The notes under the pieces: generated by a model
What the model was told of the DNA's origin: nothing
The model's input: the letters and a program-made list of their open reading frames with translations, nothing else
Databases searched by the model: none
Translations under genes and position numbers: made by a program
Shown: piece after piece, positions 23,076 through 35,392 of the stretch
How the letters are laid out: each line of letters begins with the position of its first letter
Numbering within the stretch: position 1 is the stretch's first letter
Assembly: GCA_020086605.1 (NCBI GenBank)
Contig: JACBWW010000015.1
Span: 20,333,085 to 20,397,084, forward strand
Direction: 5' to 3'
Source: Lanius collurio
Lineage: Eukaryota > Chordata > Aves > Passeriformes > Laniidae
DNA: 64,000 nt

Positions 23076-26000
23076 ACTCCATATGCTGGCATAGGGAGAC
23101 TGGAGCCTCTGTGTTCCCCAGCATAGCTGCTTTGTGGGGCTGACGATGTTTGATTTTACTTTACCTTCTCTAATTAAGCTGTTTGATTTTTATTTTGTGT
23201 TTGGGTGTGGTTTTTTTAACATGCTCACTCATCTGGAACCACACAGCATGTGTAACTTCAGTGTGTATCTTCAGACTCACATCATGCTGGGCTTTGATTA
23301 TTTTTTTTTTGGCAGAACAGCAGCTAAAGTTTTCCCTTTCTCACTATTAAGCAATTGGGCCAATGACCTCCTGAATTCACAACTGTGATCCATTTTCTGT
23401 GCTAAAGCAGCAAGGGTGTAATAGTTCACAGCATAGCACAGACCTGTGCCTAGCAGGCAATACTTCCCATTTTCAGTTTCTTCTGTTGGCCAAGTCATGC
23501 TGGGAGATGTAACTTAAAGCTAAAAACCTCCACAGGGTGTGCAAGGCCTGTTTGTGTGTCAAGCAACTTTACATCTCCTCTTAAACAGCACTGAATTGGA
23601 GAAGGCTGTTTTCCTTTTTCATGCATTAGGGGGAGCATAGCTGTTAAGAAAGAGACTACATGATTGGGAAAAAAAATAAAGAAAAACCTCACAAACTGAA
23701 AAAACAAGTTCTGAACCTTATGAGTCCAATTTAAACCCTGTCCCTACACAAAGGCCTGTTTATAATCTCTGTGCCACCAGTAACAAAGATTATGCAGGCA
23801 CTGAAGATTATAGGACCTTGCTCTCAGACATCAGGCAAAGAGGTGGAGTAGAAATGGACAGCCGGATAATTTTGCAGTCCCCTAGGAAGAAGCAAATGAA
23901 ACTGAGCAGGATTGACAATTGCTGAAACCTTGTTTGGCATTCCGGAGGCCATTGTTGTAACAACAGTGTTACAACAGTTATTCAGGAATGCTATTATACC
24001 ACCAGGACTGTCTCTGAGAAGTTGCATTTTCTAAACTATGGTTTCTTGGTTTGGCTTCCAGGGGTGTCATTGCTGATTTTACATAGGACCTTGGATACAG
24101 GGGGAAATATTCTTCTCTTGTTCTAAGACCTTGGCTCTGCAAATTGGTTTAGTTTTGCACATTGGTAGAAACATTGCCCGATAAGTTCTATGGTAAACCT
24201 CTCCACCCCCAGCCAAAATCTCCAGTTTTACTGATTTTCTCTGAGCTGGGGTTTCACATGTGGGCTCAAAGTTCATAGACTTATCAAATGCCTCTGCTGC
24301 TACCTTTACTGGCTTATGCTTGCTTCCTCCGCTCATGCAAAGCACCTTATTGATCAGTTCCCTCTAAACCCCTAAGGATACTTCCTGCCTACTCAGTGAG
24401 CAAGGCTGGCAGAATCAGTGCCTGTGTGCACAAAATGTACTAGATGATCACATTTAGACCAAATATTCTATCAATATTTACTTCATATGCTTTTCCACAA
24501 CTTAGTACCTCCTTTAATCATCTCTATCTAGTCCATTCTGCACACATTCCATTTGCTTCTTTAGGACCAATACCAATGTTAGTATCACCAAGAGAAGTCA
24601 AGGACAAAGTATTTAAGAAGAATGATTCCTTCCAAGGGAAAAGTTTGGGATGCCCAAAGCAGGCATGCCTGGCTACCAAACAATGATACTGGTAGCTGCA
24701 GGAAGACTATGCAAGGAGCACAACCTGTAACTGGTACATGTGGATCCTTCCTTGGAAGTATTACTCAAGAGGAAGTTTTATGAGACCTGTGGTGTTTGCA
24801 GTGCATCCAGAAGTCAGAGAAGGAGAAGAGGGAGAGAGCTGGAAAGGGCCTAAAGAGGAAAGAATCCTTGGAAGGGCAAGCAAGAAAGCCAGGAAGAAAA
24901 AACCTTTGTTGGTTGCTCTGTGAAGGGCACAAAGGCAACTCATGTGCCCCAGAGTGACAGTACCATGAAAGTTGCAACAGAAATCACCAGCGGGGAAGGC
25001 TATCCTTCTTTGCCCCATTTTTTTCTTTTTTAAATTTAGTTCAAAAGAATGGCAGGAGCACGAGGCAAAGTGTTATTTGTGTAGCAGGGAAAAGACGCAT
25101 ATGAGGACATCTGTTTTAAGGAGCTGCTTCAAAAATAACCAGAGGAGAGGAGTGTGTTTGCAGAGCGCAGCAGGCGACCTGCAGAGCAGTGGAAAGTGAG
25201 ACAGACAGCAGTGGTGCCCTGAGTGCAGACAGCCCCAAATGTCTACAGGATTGTGTACATTTGCCCTCATTGCCAAACTGCCCCACCCTGACCCCAGTGG
25301 GTGTTTTACAAATTGAAAGAGGTGGTGTTTCCATGTTTTCTGCCCAAAAACATTGTTCCCTTTTCTGTTGCTCTCCTTCTTGACCCCTTTTTTTTAAGTC
25401 AGCAGCCATTTTCAAGTCTTTAAAAAGTAACCCTGTTTCAATGACGCTCCAAAACATATGGCAAAAGAATGCAAATTTGGGTACAACTTTATCCCAGAAA
25501 TGAGGTCTTGTTCACCAGGAAAAGAAAGGAAAAGCAGACTGACAGATTTTGAGGCAGGATGCTCATATCCAGTGTTCTGCCCTAGCCTATTTACTGCTGA
25601 GTACAGGAACAGGCAGCAAACTTGGCCACTGATTTACTGAGATGCTTTATGAAAGTCCATTGCACCTTACCTGTTGCTTCAGTTTCCCAGTGGGTAAAAC
25701 AGAGAAGTGAGAAGCACAGCTTTTATCCTTGTTTTCTTTCTGAAGTTTGTGGTTTCAGACAGCTCTAAAAGTGTTTTGGTGGAGGAGTGAATGCAAATAT
25801 CAGGTGTGATCCATTAGTGAAATGACAGGGGTAAAACCAGACAGCATGAGGCATCCTACTGGGGAACACAATGTTTCAGGCACCAGGCAGTTAATTTCTC
25901 TTGTTAGCCAGGTAAGAGAGCACGTTTGGTAAAGACCAAATGAAAACTGAGCATAATTTCTCATTGGGATATTCACTCTCTCTATGGCCAAATACTCCTT

Positions 26001-29000
26001 AAAACAGAACTTTGACAAAACATGCCTGAGGAATTTGTATCTGTATTTCTAATGTTACATTGGAAAATCAATGGCAGACACCACTCCAAAGTAGAAACCA
26101 GATGTTTCTCTTCTGCTTTTTTTAGTTATCCACTGTGAGTAACAGAAACATTTCACAAAGAGAAGTGAGGGTTTAAGATATAGTAGCTGATACCAGTCAA
26201 GGAGGACACAGCTGTATTTCTTTTCTACACTGGTGGCTATCAGCAAGTATCACTGAGATGACTTTGGCTATCCCCTTCCTCAAGGGAAGCACTGTCCTCT
26301 GTGCTCCCTCTAGTACTGTGTTTTCTGATAAAGAACAAATGTTTCTGCTGAAATCAGTTCATGCTGCTGTAACTACTTGGAACAAAGCTTTGCTTTCCGT
26401 TGTAAAAATTCTCACAGCACAAAGTTAACTATTTGGAGTTTCACAGAATTACTCCATATTGACCTGGCTATGCCTGGTATAACCATGACTGCACTTTGGC
26501 CAGTGTTTGGAATCTGAGTAAAACCTGCAATGCAGCTTCATATGTCTGTAAACCAATAAAGGGGTTGTGTTTTGGACAAAATCTGATATTTCAAAAGTGT
26601 TGAGTAGGAGTCAAACTACCTAGTCAAATGAGTTCACCAAAGGTCATTTAGTGCCCAGACTGCTTACACCATCCCACTGGATACCTCTTTTCAGTGCCCA
26701 AGCAAGTTGCAAACTAGGCCCTGTAGGACTTGCATCTGACTGCTTTCAAGGAGACTTGGTCTTCTAAGCATCGAGGTCACTTTTGGAATGAGAGCTTTGG
26801 CATATTGGGCTGAATTCTGAGAGGTATTCAGGCATACAAATACTTTGGTTTTTAAACATTCCTTGAAGTACTTAATGGTTTACTGTTTTGATAGCTCTTC
26901 TGTCTTTGCCAAGGTTAAGCTTTTTCTATTACTTTGTAACCACATAGAAGATATAAAACAGTTCACTCTCAAGAAATTTATGGGTGTTTCATTCCAGCTT
27001 GGACTCAGCATATAGCTTTCTTTGTGTAGCTGTTTGATTGCATCATCCTTGTTTCAGATGTGACAATTTGGCTTAAACCTTTCTTTTCCTTGTGTGAAGT
27101 GGGACATGAGTGCATTGCACCATTTGGTTGTGCGTACCCACTGGACATGCTGTTCTCTGCTACGGGATTATGGAAAACTGCCCAAATTTTTCTGTGACTG
27201 CTGCTGAACAGATGCAGGCAGGGTAGCAAGTGTAGCTTGCTCGGACAAAGATGTATTCTGGAAGAGAACAAGCACTGTAAGCAGGCACCTGTAAACAGGT
27301 GTTCTTTATAGTGCAGAACTGACTGAGTGCAGGCTCTTCCTTGTCCATCAAGCAAAAGCTGCCCTTTTCTTTGATATGGTCACTGCTTCTGCCACCCCTT
27401 CTCACTGTTTGGCTGCAGGGTCCTATGCACCTTGGCTTGCTCCCTAAATGTCTCACTGCTGCTGAGTCCTGAACCTATCAAAACCTGGGCAATGTCCCTT
27501 TCTCCCCCTCTGGAGCACACCCTCTGGAAGGCAGGCACCAGCAGGCTGCACAGCGGGGTAATTTACCACTAGATGGCTGGACCTCCTTTTGTCCAGCTCC
27601 CAGTTTTGTTCCCAGCTCAGTGACCGTGCTCAGCCCAGAACAATGAACCCGTTGTAAGCTCTCTGCCTGCCTTCTTTATAGCTTAAAATTTTTAAACAAC
27701 TGATGCTTTTAGCAGATTTACCTTCATGAAGAATAGTTCCAACTTTTGAAACATACTGAAAGAACTGTGGTAATATCTAAGAAAATTATAGCTCCCTAGT
27801 CCTGTTCTTGGGTTTTTTCCATTCCACGTATAATACAATTTTCACTGAGTTTTACTTTGTAGGTGTATGTATAAGTGGGACACATTTAACAGTTCATCAC
27901 TCAGACTGGAATACAGCATCATAGTGTCCTGAATAGTCAGCCACGTACTTTGATCTGGTGAATTTGGTGATGTGAAATCTGCAAAACTTTTAGACACTGA
28001 CATACATGTCACTGTGATTTGGGGCAGCAATGTCTTTCATTTAAGAAAAATTATTTTGCCCACAGTCAATATCTTCAAAAAATTAATACCTCTGAATGAA
28101 AAATGTCAACTTTCCTGATGATTGCAGACTGATACATTATAGAGAGCAAGAAGGCCTGCTTCAAAAGGAAGATTTTTCCTGCCTGAAAGCAGACAAGAGG
28201 AATTGGCAAGGAATCTGTTTCTTGAAGATACCACTTTTTTTTTCCTTATCAGTCTCTTCACATTTTCAGCTCTGTTGCTTGTATTTACTGGGTTCACATA
28301 GTGTGTCTATAGATGTATTTGTATCCTGAGTCCAAAACAAGAGAGAGCTGTTTTTAAATTAAAATTATTTTAGCTGTTTTGCTGTCATAGCACTGGCATC
28401 TTATGCTTGCCATTCGCAAGAACAAGGAGGAGTCATTGTCCCTGCTTCCAAGGTAGTATAATCTAAAATATCAAACCTGGAAATCTTAGGGCACTTTAAC
28501 AGCTTTGTGGGAGTCTGAAGATGTGCCTAAAGATGATGATACATGAAATAGTAAGATGGAGATGAACCTAGAAATAGTTCTGGGGTGGGTTTTCTTTTCT
28601 TAAGTAGCAGTCTCTCACAGTTCAATTTTTTTAAAGCACTATGACAGCAAAAAAAACCTGATGGTATAGTGTGGTAGAAGAGCAGGAAATTAAAATGAAC
28701 TCCACCCATCAAGACTCATAGAGAAACACAGGTAGTGAAGCATACAGCAAATGATGAGCCTCTGAATAAACAGACTTCAAAAGTAATTGTTCAATCCAAT
28801 AAGACTATTAGTGGCTACTCTGTTCTCATCTGCAGGAAGGTTTCTGGTTTTGTTAATACAACAGGAGAAAGTAAGAAAGGCTTAGAAATTTCCATTTAGT
28901 GGACTTGCAAACAAGTAAAATGTAAATTTTTTGAAGTGCTTTCTTTTAACAGGTGCCTGAAGGGTAACATTTGCAGATTATTTATGAAGTGCAACCTCAC

Positions 29001-32000
29001 ATTTGGAAGTAGTCCAGAAACAAAGTCCTACTTGATCCTGTCACAAGCAGAATGTTGCTGCTGAGCACAGAATGTCAAAGATGTAGCATTATCACAGGCA
29101 TTGTGTATTTCTCCTTTGACACTGTGGGAAGCAAAAAGCCATGGTTTGTAATCACTTTGGTACTGCTCTTTTATGCCCTTTGGTAATGTTTAAATAAACT
29201 TATTTTATTTACCTTATTCCTAAGCAGGTCCACTGATATAAGCGATACAGAATACTGCTGTAAAACACCTGTTCACTGGTACTATTACAAGTGCTATGTT
29301 TGCTGTGGCAGCTCTGCATAACATCTGAGAAATCAGAAGTGTCAATACCAAAGGTAAAGGAAACTGATATCTTTATCCAGCTATGTGGTAGCTGTCACTG
29401 GATGTGAATAGAGAAGGTGGGTATGAAGAACCAGACGCAAAATTGTGAGGAAATCAGCTTAAATGTATCACCAACCTTCCTTTGGGATTATCAGCTCACT
29501 TGCACAGTCCTAATAAACTGTTAGAGGCCCTCGATGCACCCTGTCGTGTAGTCTGATAGACAGGAGACACCAGTGTCACAGCAGATACGACAGCATTTTT
29601 GTCACTTCTCTTTCCATAGCTTAGATGTGCAAGCCTGTTCCTGACAGAGGGTAGGAGGTGGCTCCCTGCAGCCAGGCTGCACTGCATATCTGGGCCTTCC
29701 TCCAGCAGGTGCTGACTCCCTTGTGCACCTCATTGCTCTCCCCAGAGGGTTTTGAATCAGCTCTGTTGTGAAAGCAAGGACATAAAGTCCCTTCAGATCA
29801 CAGTATCTCTATAGCCATTTGAATCAAAAAGCAATGAAAAAAATATTCCTTGGATTGGAAATGAGAGCTTTTTGCACAGTTGGCTTTTTCCACTCTGTTC
29901 TCAGCAAGACAATTTAAGTCGTGCCTGCACAGAGGTCTGGGGGCTGAACTCCTGACCAAGCTGGCCAAACAGGTACTCCAGTGCCTTTTAGCTCAATAAT
30001 TGGCTAGGCCATGTTGGAAAACTCTTCTAAAAGCTGGGCTCTGAGATTAATTGCTCTCCTAGCCTCCCCTCCTACCACTCTGGCTGCAACTTAAAGCCTA
30101 CAACAGCCAGATTTGCAGTCATGCACTCCCTTATCCCACCACCTGCTTGCACTGCCTAACCTTCTGACAGGCTTACAAATGTGCCTGGAAAGAGGTGCTG
30201 GAATGATTCCTGAGGGATTGTTCTTGCAGCAAACTCTGACCCAGGCTCCCAGGAGAAACAAAATTCATCACAGAAGAAATGGGAGGTTATGAGAAGCTCA
30301 GATGGTTATGGCCTAAGTAAAGGAAACCCTGGAAGGGAAACATTCTCAAAGATTACTTAAAATGGTGGATTTGCAGAAAATCTTATCACCATTTAAAACA
30401 CGCAGAGGAAACAGTCGCTCTCCTGAGTGGTATTACAGAGCAAACATTGTAAGTTAAACCTCTGAGTTGAGTGTGTCCTGTATTGTTTGATGAAGAATGG
30501 CTGAAAGCAGCTCGGAAGGCCTTGAAAAACCTAATGATCATATGGTGTTTTGTTATAGGATAAACACCTGTTGTACTTTTGGACAGAGCATCATCAAAAA
30601 TTATACCTGAACCTTCAGGTATAGACAAGCAATAGTCCATGTTTGGGAAGTGAGCAGCTTCCAAATTTGCAGAGTTTGTCTAATGCTTTTAGCAATACAA
30701 AATTAAAAAGATAAATTTAGCACTTACTGGAGTCTAAGTTTATATCCATATTCATGACCATGGTCCAGTAGCACCAGTAATGGAAGGGGAGGTGACTACC
30801 CACACTGATTGCAGTCATCTCTAATTTAGGACTGCAAATCTGTGCCTCTTTTTGTAGAATAATGCATATGTTTTATCTCATTAAACCCTGTCACTGTCAT
30901 GTCCATGAAGCAGTTGTAAGAACTACCTCGTGCTTAACGCCCTTTGGAGCCAGTTTGGTTGTATGAGTGCTTGGAACCACACCTGCAGCCAGTGCGTGAC
31001 AGTGAGCTATGGACCAGGTATGTCATACTATTCCTTCTTCACTGTTGTACAGATTTGTCAGGGGATAATTTCTGATAAGAAAGAGCTCTGTAAAAAGCTC
31101 CAGAACAGGGGCTTGCTGAGGCACAGCACCCACTAAAGAAACAGAGCTGCATGTCAGGATGTTTGCCCCAAGCAGCACCGTGGTGCAGCCGCAGACCCGG
31201 TCGCTCCTTTGCCCCTGCCTGCACAGCGTGGGCAGGAAGTGTGCCACCACTCCCACCCCTTCCTCTCACAAGCAGCACAGGCAGCAGCTCGAGGTGCCTG
31301 ATACCAAAAGAAATAAAGGCTCAGATACACATTGTCTTGAGAAACTAAAAGCAGACACAATGCAGCTGGTTATTTGTTGTTATTTGCTATGCCTTAGCTT
31401 CAGTTTCTGGCCTCTAACCCTGTAGATGTATAGACATGCTTCATACTTTGTGACTCATCCTAACAACAACGTTGTTGTTATCACATTATAATGAGGTTAG
31501 GTTGGTCCTGCAAGATTATATTATTATCCAGTATTGAGAGCTAAAAAATGAAAAAGCAGCTCAATACTCACCAGTGTTACCCATAACAGTAATTAGTCAG
31601 TACTTGCACTTGTTATTCTTGAGGGAGGCTGAAGGCACATCTGGGACAGAGTATGCACATCCACCAAGGCAAACAGAGCTTGTATCACTACTTGAGTTTA
31701 GTCCTATGAAAGTCTTACCTCAGAATTTCTTCTAAATCTAAAAAATGTCCTCTCATCAGTGCTCACACTTTTGCTAAGCAGAAAACAAAGTGTTTTTATA
31801 GTTACAAAACTAGAAAATGAAGACAAATGGCATTATAAGCAAGTATGTTATTTAGATTGAAAAATATTCTGAGGTAGATAATACCTCTGACTCTATAAAT
31901 CGTGTCTGTCAGAAGCTCTATGGTTTCCCCATGGAAAAAGATTGCTATCCTATGAATTCCCACTAAAATGGAGTGTCTAGGAAATAGCTAGACTCATGGA

Positions 32001-33884
32001 TACAGACACTGAACTTTTCTTAGACAGCAGCTCTTTATCTGAGTGCATGTGGCACGAGGTGAGACTGGCAATGGGATAACTCATGGAACTACAGCCTTCA
32101 CTGTGCTGCTCTGCCATTTCTCTTCTCAGGTCACTCCTGTTTGCATTTCTTTTCCCTGGAAAATGTCAAAGAATTCATAGATCAAAAAACAGGAGCTGAC
32201 ACAAAGACACAAGCCTCAGATCTAAGGAATGATTGATTTGAGGAACTGGGATGGGGACTCTTTACTTGGTGGGAAGTAAGAATTTCAGAGTCCACAACTA
32301 TACCTCTTTTAAGATATGAGCTTCTCAAACATGCCACACTTATTAGTACTAGAGTTGGCCAGTCTTTAGTCAGAAGAAGTCCATTTATATCTTAGAGATG
32401 GGAAGTAGATTTAGTCTTACAGATGGGACTTTTTCTCAATGTCAGTAGCAAATCAAAGCATTCCTGGTGTTATGAAGCACTGTGCTGCTAGAACCAGCTT
32501 TGTCATTGAAATACCGCCCATTAGTACTCCTGTGCCTTGTCAGATGAATTATGAACTGATGGAATTTGAATAACTGTCTTGCCCTTTTGCAAGAAAAGGT
32601 AATATTGCTCCTGCTTAGTATTGCCTCAGGCTTTTGTGCCAAAACATCACAGTAGAATTCAGTGTTGACTGGTAACTAACAGTGAATTTAAAGTGCTGTC
32701 ACAGTCATCTTGCTCAGCTTCCAGGCCTAGGTGGCCAAAGCACATAAGAAGCAATCCACAAGAGATGGCACAAAGCTGAAGGATGGGGATTTTTTTTATC
32801 CCTGCTTGTTTAGGACAGGAGGCAAAATGTGTTTGCAAAGCAGAAAGGCTGCTGCAGGTGCAGAAGGCTCTGCTACAGCTGGCATTCTGAAAGATCAATT
32901 ACCTACATCAAAGCTGTTCTGCTGCCTTTGCTATCTGCTTGCTTATTACACACAAAGTGAATTAAAAAGAGCAGGGTTCTGTGTTCAATACCCTCTTCAA
33001 GTGAGCAGTCTAACTCTTAAAAGCAGATATCCTTAAACTGAGCAGATGATGGGACAATGTGAAATGCTTTTGGCTTTAAAAAGAAACTTGGCAATGATAA
33101 TACTGCGCTTGATTGAGAAAGCAAGTGAACTCATGTAATATGATGCTATAAATGATGTAGGTTGATTTCTTTTTGAGTTGTTGGGAATCAATGGACTAAC
33201 AGGTAAAACATCTGATGTTGTTACTGAATTTATCATAATAAATATTATTCTGCAATATTTTGCTCCTGCCTGTGAAGCATTAAAATGTTAAAGGGTGCCA
33301 ACATGTGATATTAGGAGTGTGTTATGACAGTAACATTATAAATGTTTGTACAAGTTGTCACAAATATTTGAAGCCCCTTGTAAAAACAGCACCTTAATAT
33401 AATACATTATTACCATACCCTACTGTAAGTGGTGATGAGCCTTTATCCACTGGTACTGGCCATGTACATTACTAATTAGTCACTGTTTTCTACCCTCTTC
33501 CTATGGATGGTCTTGCAAAGATAGTGTTAACAATAGACACAGGGATAACATTCATGTAATAAACTATACAGTCATAGTTAAAATGTATAGATGTGTTGCA
33601 TTAATTTCTCATTTACCAGAAACATTGCTTATTTTCATGGATCCATTTCAGCAGATGCTATTTCTTCTCAACATCTACTAGATGTGACAGACAAGTATTT
33701 CTCTTTGCTCTCAAAAAAGACTCACAACAAGGCTCCATAACTGATATGATGTGATCTTGAACCAAGACTGTCTTCCATAGTTCTATCAGAATATGCTTCT
33801 GAAGTGTGTTATCTAGCAATCCTGTAGAGATAAGTAATTTATTATAAAGAAGCCTTTAATCTATTGAATTAAGAGCTGTACTTG
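23076..33884. other. Intergenic DNA between EIF4E and TSPAN5, right part
   Basis: About 10.8 kb without a supported gene. Open frames reach at most about 116 codons and none resembles a known protein. A GC-richer patch with several CpGs lies at about 31150-31310, and a perfect 20-base palindrome at 31461-31480. The part at about 33050-33640 is AT-rich and free of recognisable repeats, close to the TSPAN5 promoter. I recognise no RNA gene. Confidence 0.75.
31461..31480. repeat. Perfect 20-base palindrome
   Basis: TAACAACAAC is followed directly by its exact reverse complement GTTGTTGTTA, with no spacer. Confidence 0.95.
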
Positions 33885-34245
33885 CAGAATCACATAAACA
33901 CAGAATCACTTATGTTGGAAAAGACCTCCAGTATTGAGTCCAACTTTAACCAATCCCAACTTTGTCAACCAGACTGTGGAACTAAGCGCAACATCCAGTC
34001 TTTCCTTAAACACCTCCAGAAGTGGTGACTCCACCACCTTCCTGGGCAACCCATTCCAGTGTTTAACAACCCTTTGTGTGAAGGAATTTCTCCTATTGTC
34101 CAACCTAAACCTCCCCTGGCACAGCTTGAGGCCATGTCCTCTCATCCTGTCACCGGTTGTGTAGGAGAAGAGGCTGCCCCCCACCTGGCACAACCTCCTG
34201 TAGAGGTGTAGAGAGTGAGAAGGTCACTCCTGAGCCTCCTCCAGA
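33885..34245 (-). mobile_element. CR1-type LINE 3' end, better preserved
   Basis: Read on -, this is a CR1 3' end. The decayed ORF tail contains [20 protein letters not shown] and [21 protein letters not shown] short 3' UTR follows with the phrase GGTCTTTTCCAACATAAGTG and ends in the ATTCTGTG/GATTCT short repeat that CR1 elements carry at their 3' terminus (left edge, 33885-33905). The right part, up to about 34245, matches the segment encoding the upstream part of the ORF tail. The copy is 5' truncated and inactive. Its right edge lies about 240 bases before the TSPAN5 CpG island. It is clearly more intact than the copies at 22745 and 59972, so probably younger. Confidence 0.92.
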
Positions 34246-34484
34246 ATCTCTCTTACAGCTGGACCAGGAAACTTTGAAGGCTTGATCCATTGAAATGACG
34301 ACATTGTACAGCAAAGAAAACCTATTAATTATGCTGTTAATGCCGGACCCATGTACACTCTCAATCCCAAACAGCACGTGGATACAACTAAGCCATATAA
34401 CTTTATAGCTGTCAGGTTCAATATAAACTCAGGGGATGTTAAAATATAAACTCTAGCAATCATTGTTAAATGGTTCTTCATGTG
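34246..34484. other. Short unique spacer before the TSPAN5 CpG island
   Basis: About 240 bases of AT-leaning DNA between the CR1 copy and the CpG island. I see no repeat or gene in it. Confidence 0.7.
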
Positions 34485-34715
34485 TTTCTGCGCGTGTGGC
34501 GCATACCAGATCATGTGGGAGGCGATCTGACGGCGCCCATTGAGAACAACCTCCAGGGTGAGATTACGGTCTTGCTCCTCCTCATTACCGCAGCCAGCCT
34601 GGAACCAGTGCTGCCCGCCTGGCAGCTCTGCCACTGCGGAGCGGTTTTCCCCGTGCCAGGCTGGGCCACTCCTCGCTGTCTCGGCATTCCGTGGCCTGCG
34701 TCACTCCGGGCCGTT

Positions 34716-34772
34716 GGAGCGGAGGGATGGAAGGCTGGAGGGACAGAAGGATGGAGGGATGGAAGGACGGAG
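34716..34772. repeat. GGA/GGAT-rich tract with a 32-base period
   Basis: A purine-rich tract in which GGAGGGATGGAAGG occurs at 34721-34734 and again at 34753-34766. It may be length-variable between individuals, and it sits immediately upstream of the core promoter boxes. Confidence 0.75.
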
Positions 34773-34857
34773 CCCCTCAGCCAGGCGCGCCCGGGCCGGG
34801 CGGAGCCTCAGAGCCGCTCCCGCCCCGCCCCCAGCGCCCTGGGCCTTTCCGCGGTCG

Positions 34858-34903
34858 GATTGGCGGGGAGCGGTGCCAATCACGCCGCGGGGCGGGGCGG
34901 GGC
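34858..34903. promoter_or_regulatory. TSPAN5 core promoter boxes: paired CCAAT motifs and GC boxes
   Basis: ATTGG (34858-34862, an inverted CCAAT) and CCAAT (34876-34880) lie 18 bases apart in opposite orientation, followed by three overlapping GGGGCGG-type boxes (34889-34903). NF-Y and Sp1-family factors are the usual binders of such motifs. Binding here is inferred from motif only. Confidence 0.6.
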
Positions 34904-35392
34904 GCGCGCGGCGGCCCTTGGCACTGAGGGGGCGCGCGGCTCCGGCCTCTGCCCGGGCCGATCCTGCCCCGGCGGTGCCTTTGCTGGCGGCCGCTCCGCT
35001 CCTTGTCGCTTTCTCCTGCCTCCCGCCGCGAGCAGCCGGGGCCTCCTCCATGCGGGAGAAGAGGAGGAGGAGGAGGAGGTGGGAGCTGCTCGCCGGCCAT
35101 CCCCGGCGCCCGGCAAGTCGGAGCCGACTCGCCGCCGCGTCGCTCCTGCCGCATCTCCCCGCGGCGCGGAGCCGGCCCTAAGCTCTGCCCGCCGCACCGC
35201 CCTCGGACCCCTCCTCATAGTATTGCCCCCACCCTCCTTCCAGTCTTCCCGGACGCCTCCTCCTAGTCTTCCTCCTTTTTTTGTTTTTGTGGGGTTTTTT
35301 ATTCCTCTCCATTCTCCCTTTCCCCCCTCCCCCCCGCCCCCCCTTTGGTTCTCACCCTGGCTGCGAGCAAAGCGTCTTCATGAGCGCAGAGG
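34900..35392 (+). other. TSPAN5: Probable TSPAN5 5' leader
   Basis: This is the region between the core promoter boxes and the start codon. It contains a GGA repeat (about 35057-35081), an upstream ORF at 35050-35181 and the beginning of another at 35380. A T-rich then C-rich stretch at 35272-35346 includes C6TC7GC7 at 35322-35343. The left edge is inferred because the transcription start is not visible. The pyrimidine-rich stretch followed by GAGCGCAG directly before the start codon could also act as a splice acceptor, so an upstream non-coding exon is not excluded, though I think a single first exon is more likely. Confidence 0.6.
35050..35181 (+). CDS. Upstream ORF in the TSPAN5 leader (43 codons, Arg-rich)
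   Basis: An ATG-initiated reading frame of 43 codons plus a TAA stop begins in the GGA repeat. Its N-terminus is MREKRRRRRRWELL, with six arginines encoded by the AGG repeat, followed by an Arg/Pro/Ala-rich tail. The start context is weak (T at -3, C at +4). It ends 211 bases before the TSPAN5 ATG, so reinitiation is possible. It matters only if transcription starts upstream of 35050. I do not recognise it as a known peptide. It may be a chance ORF in GC-rich leader sequence; its likely effect, if any, is on translation of TSPAN5. Confidence 0.35.
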   Translation: MREKRRRRRRWELLAGHPRRPASRSRLAAASLLPHLPAARSRP

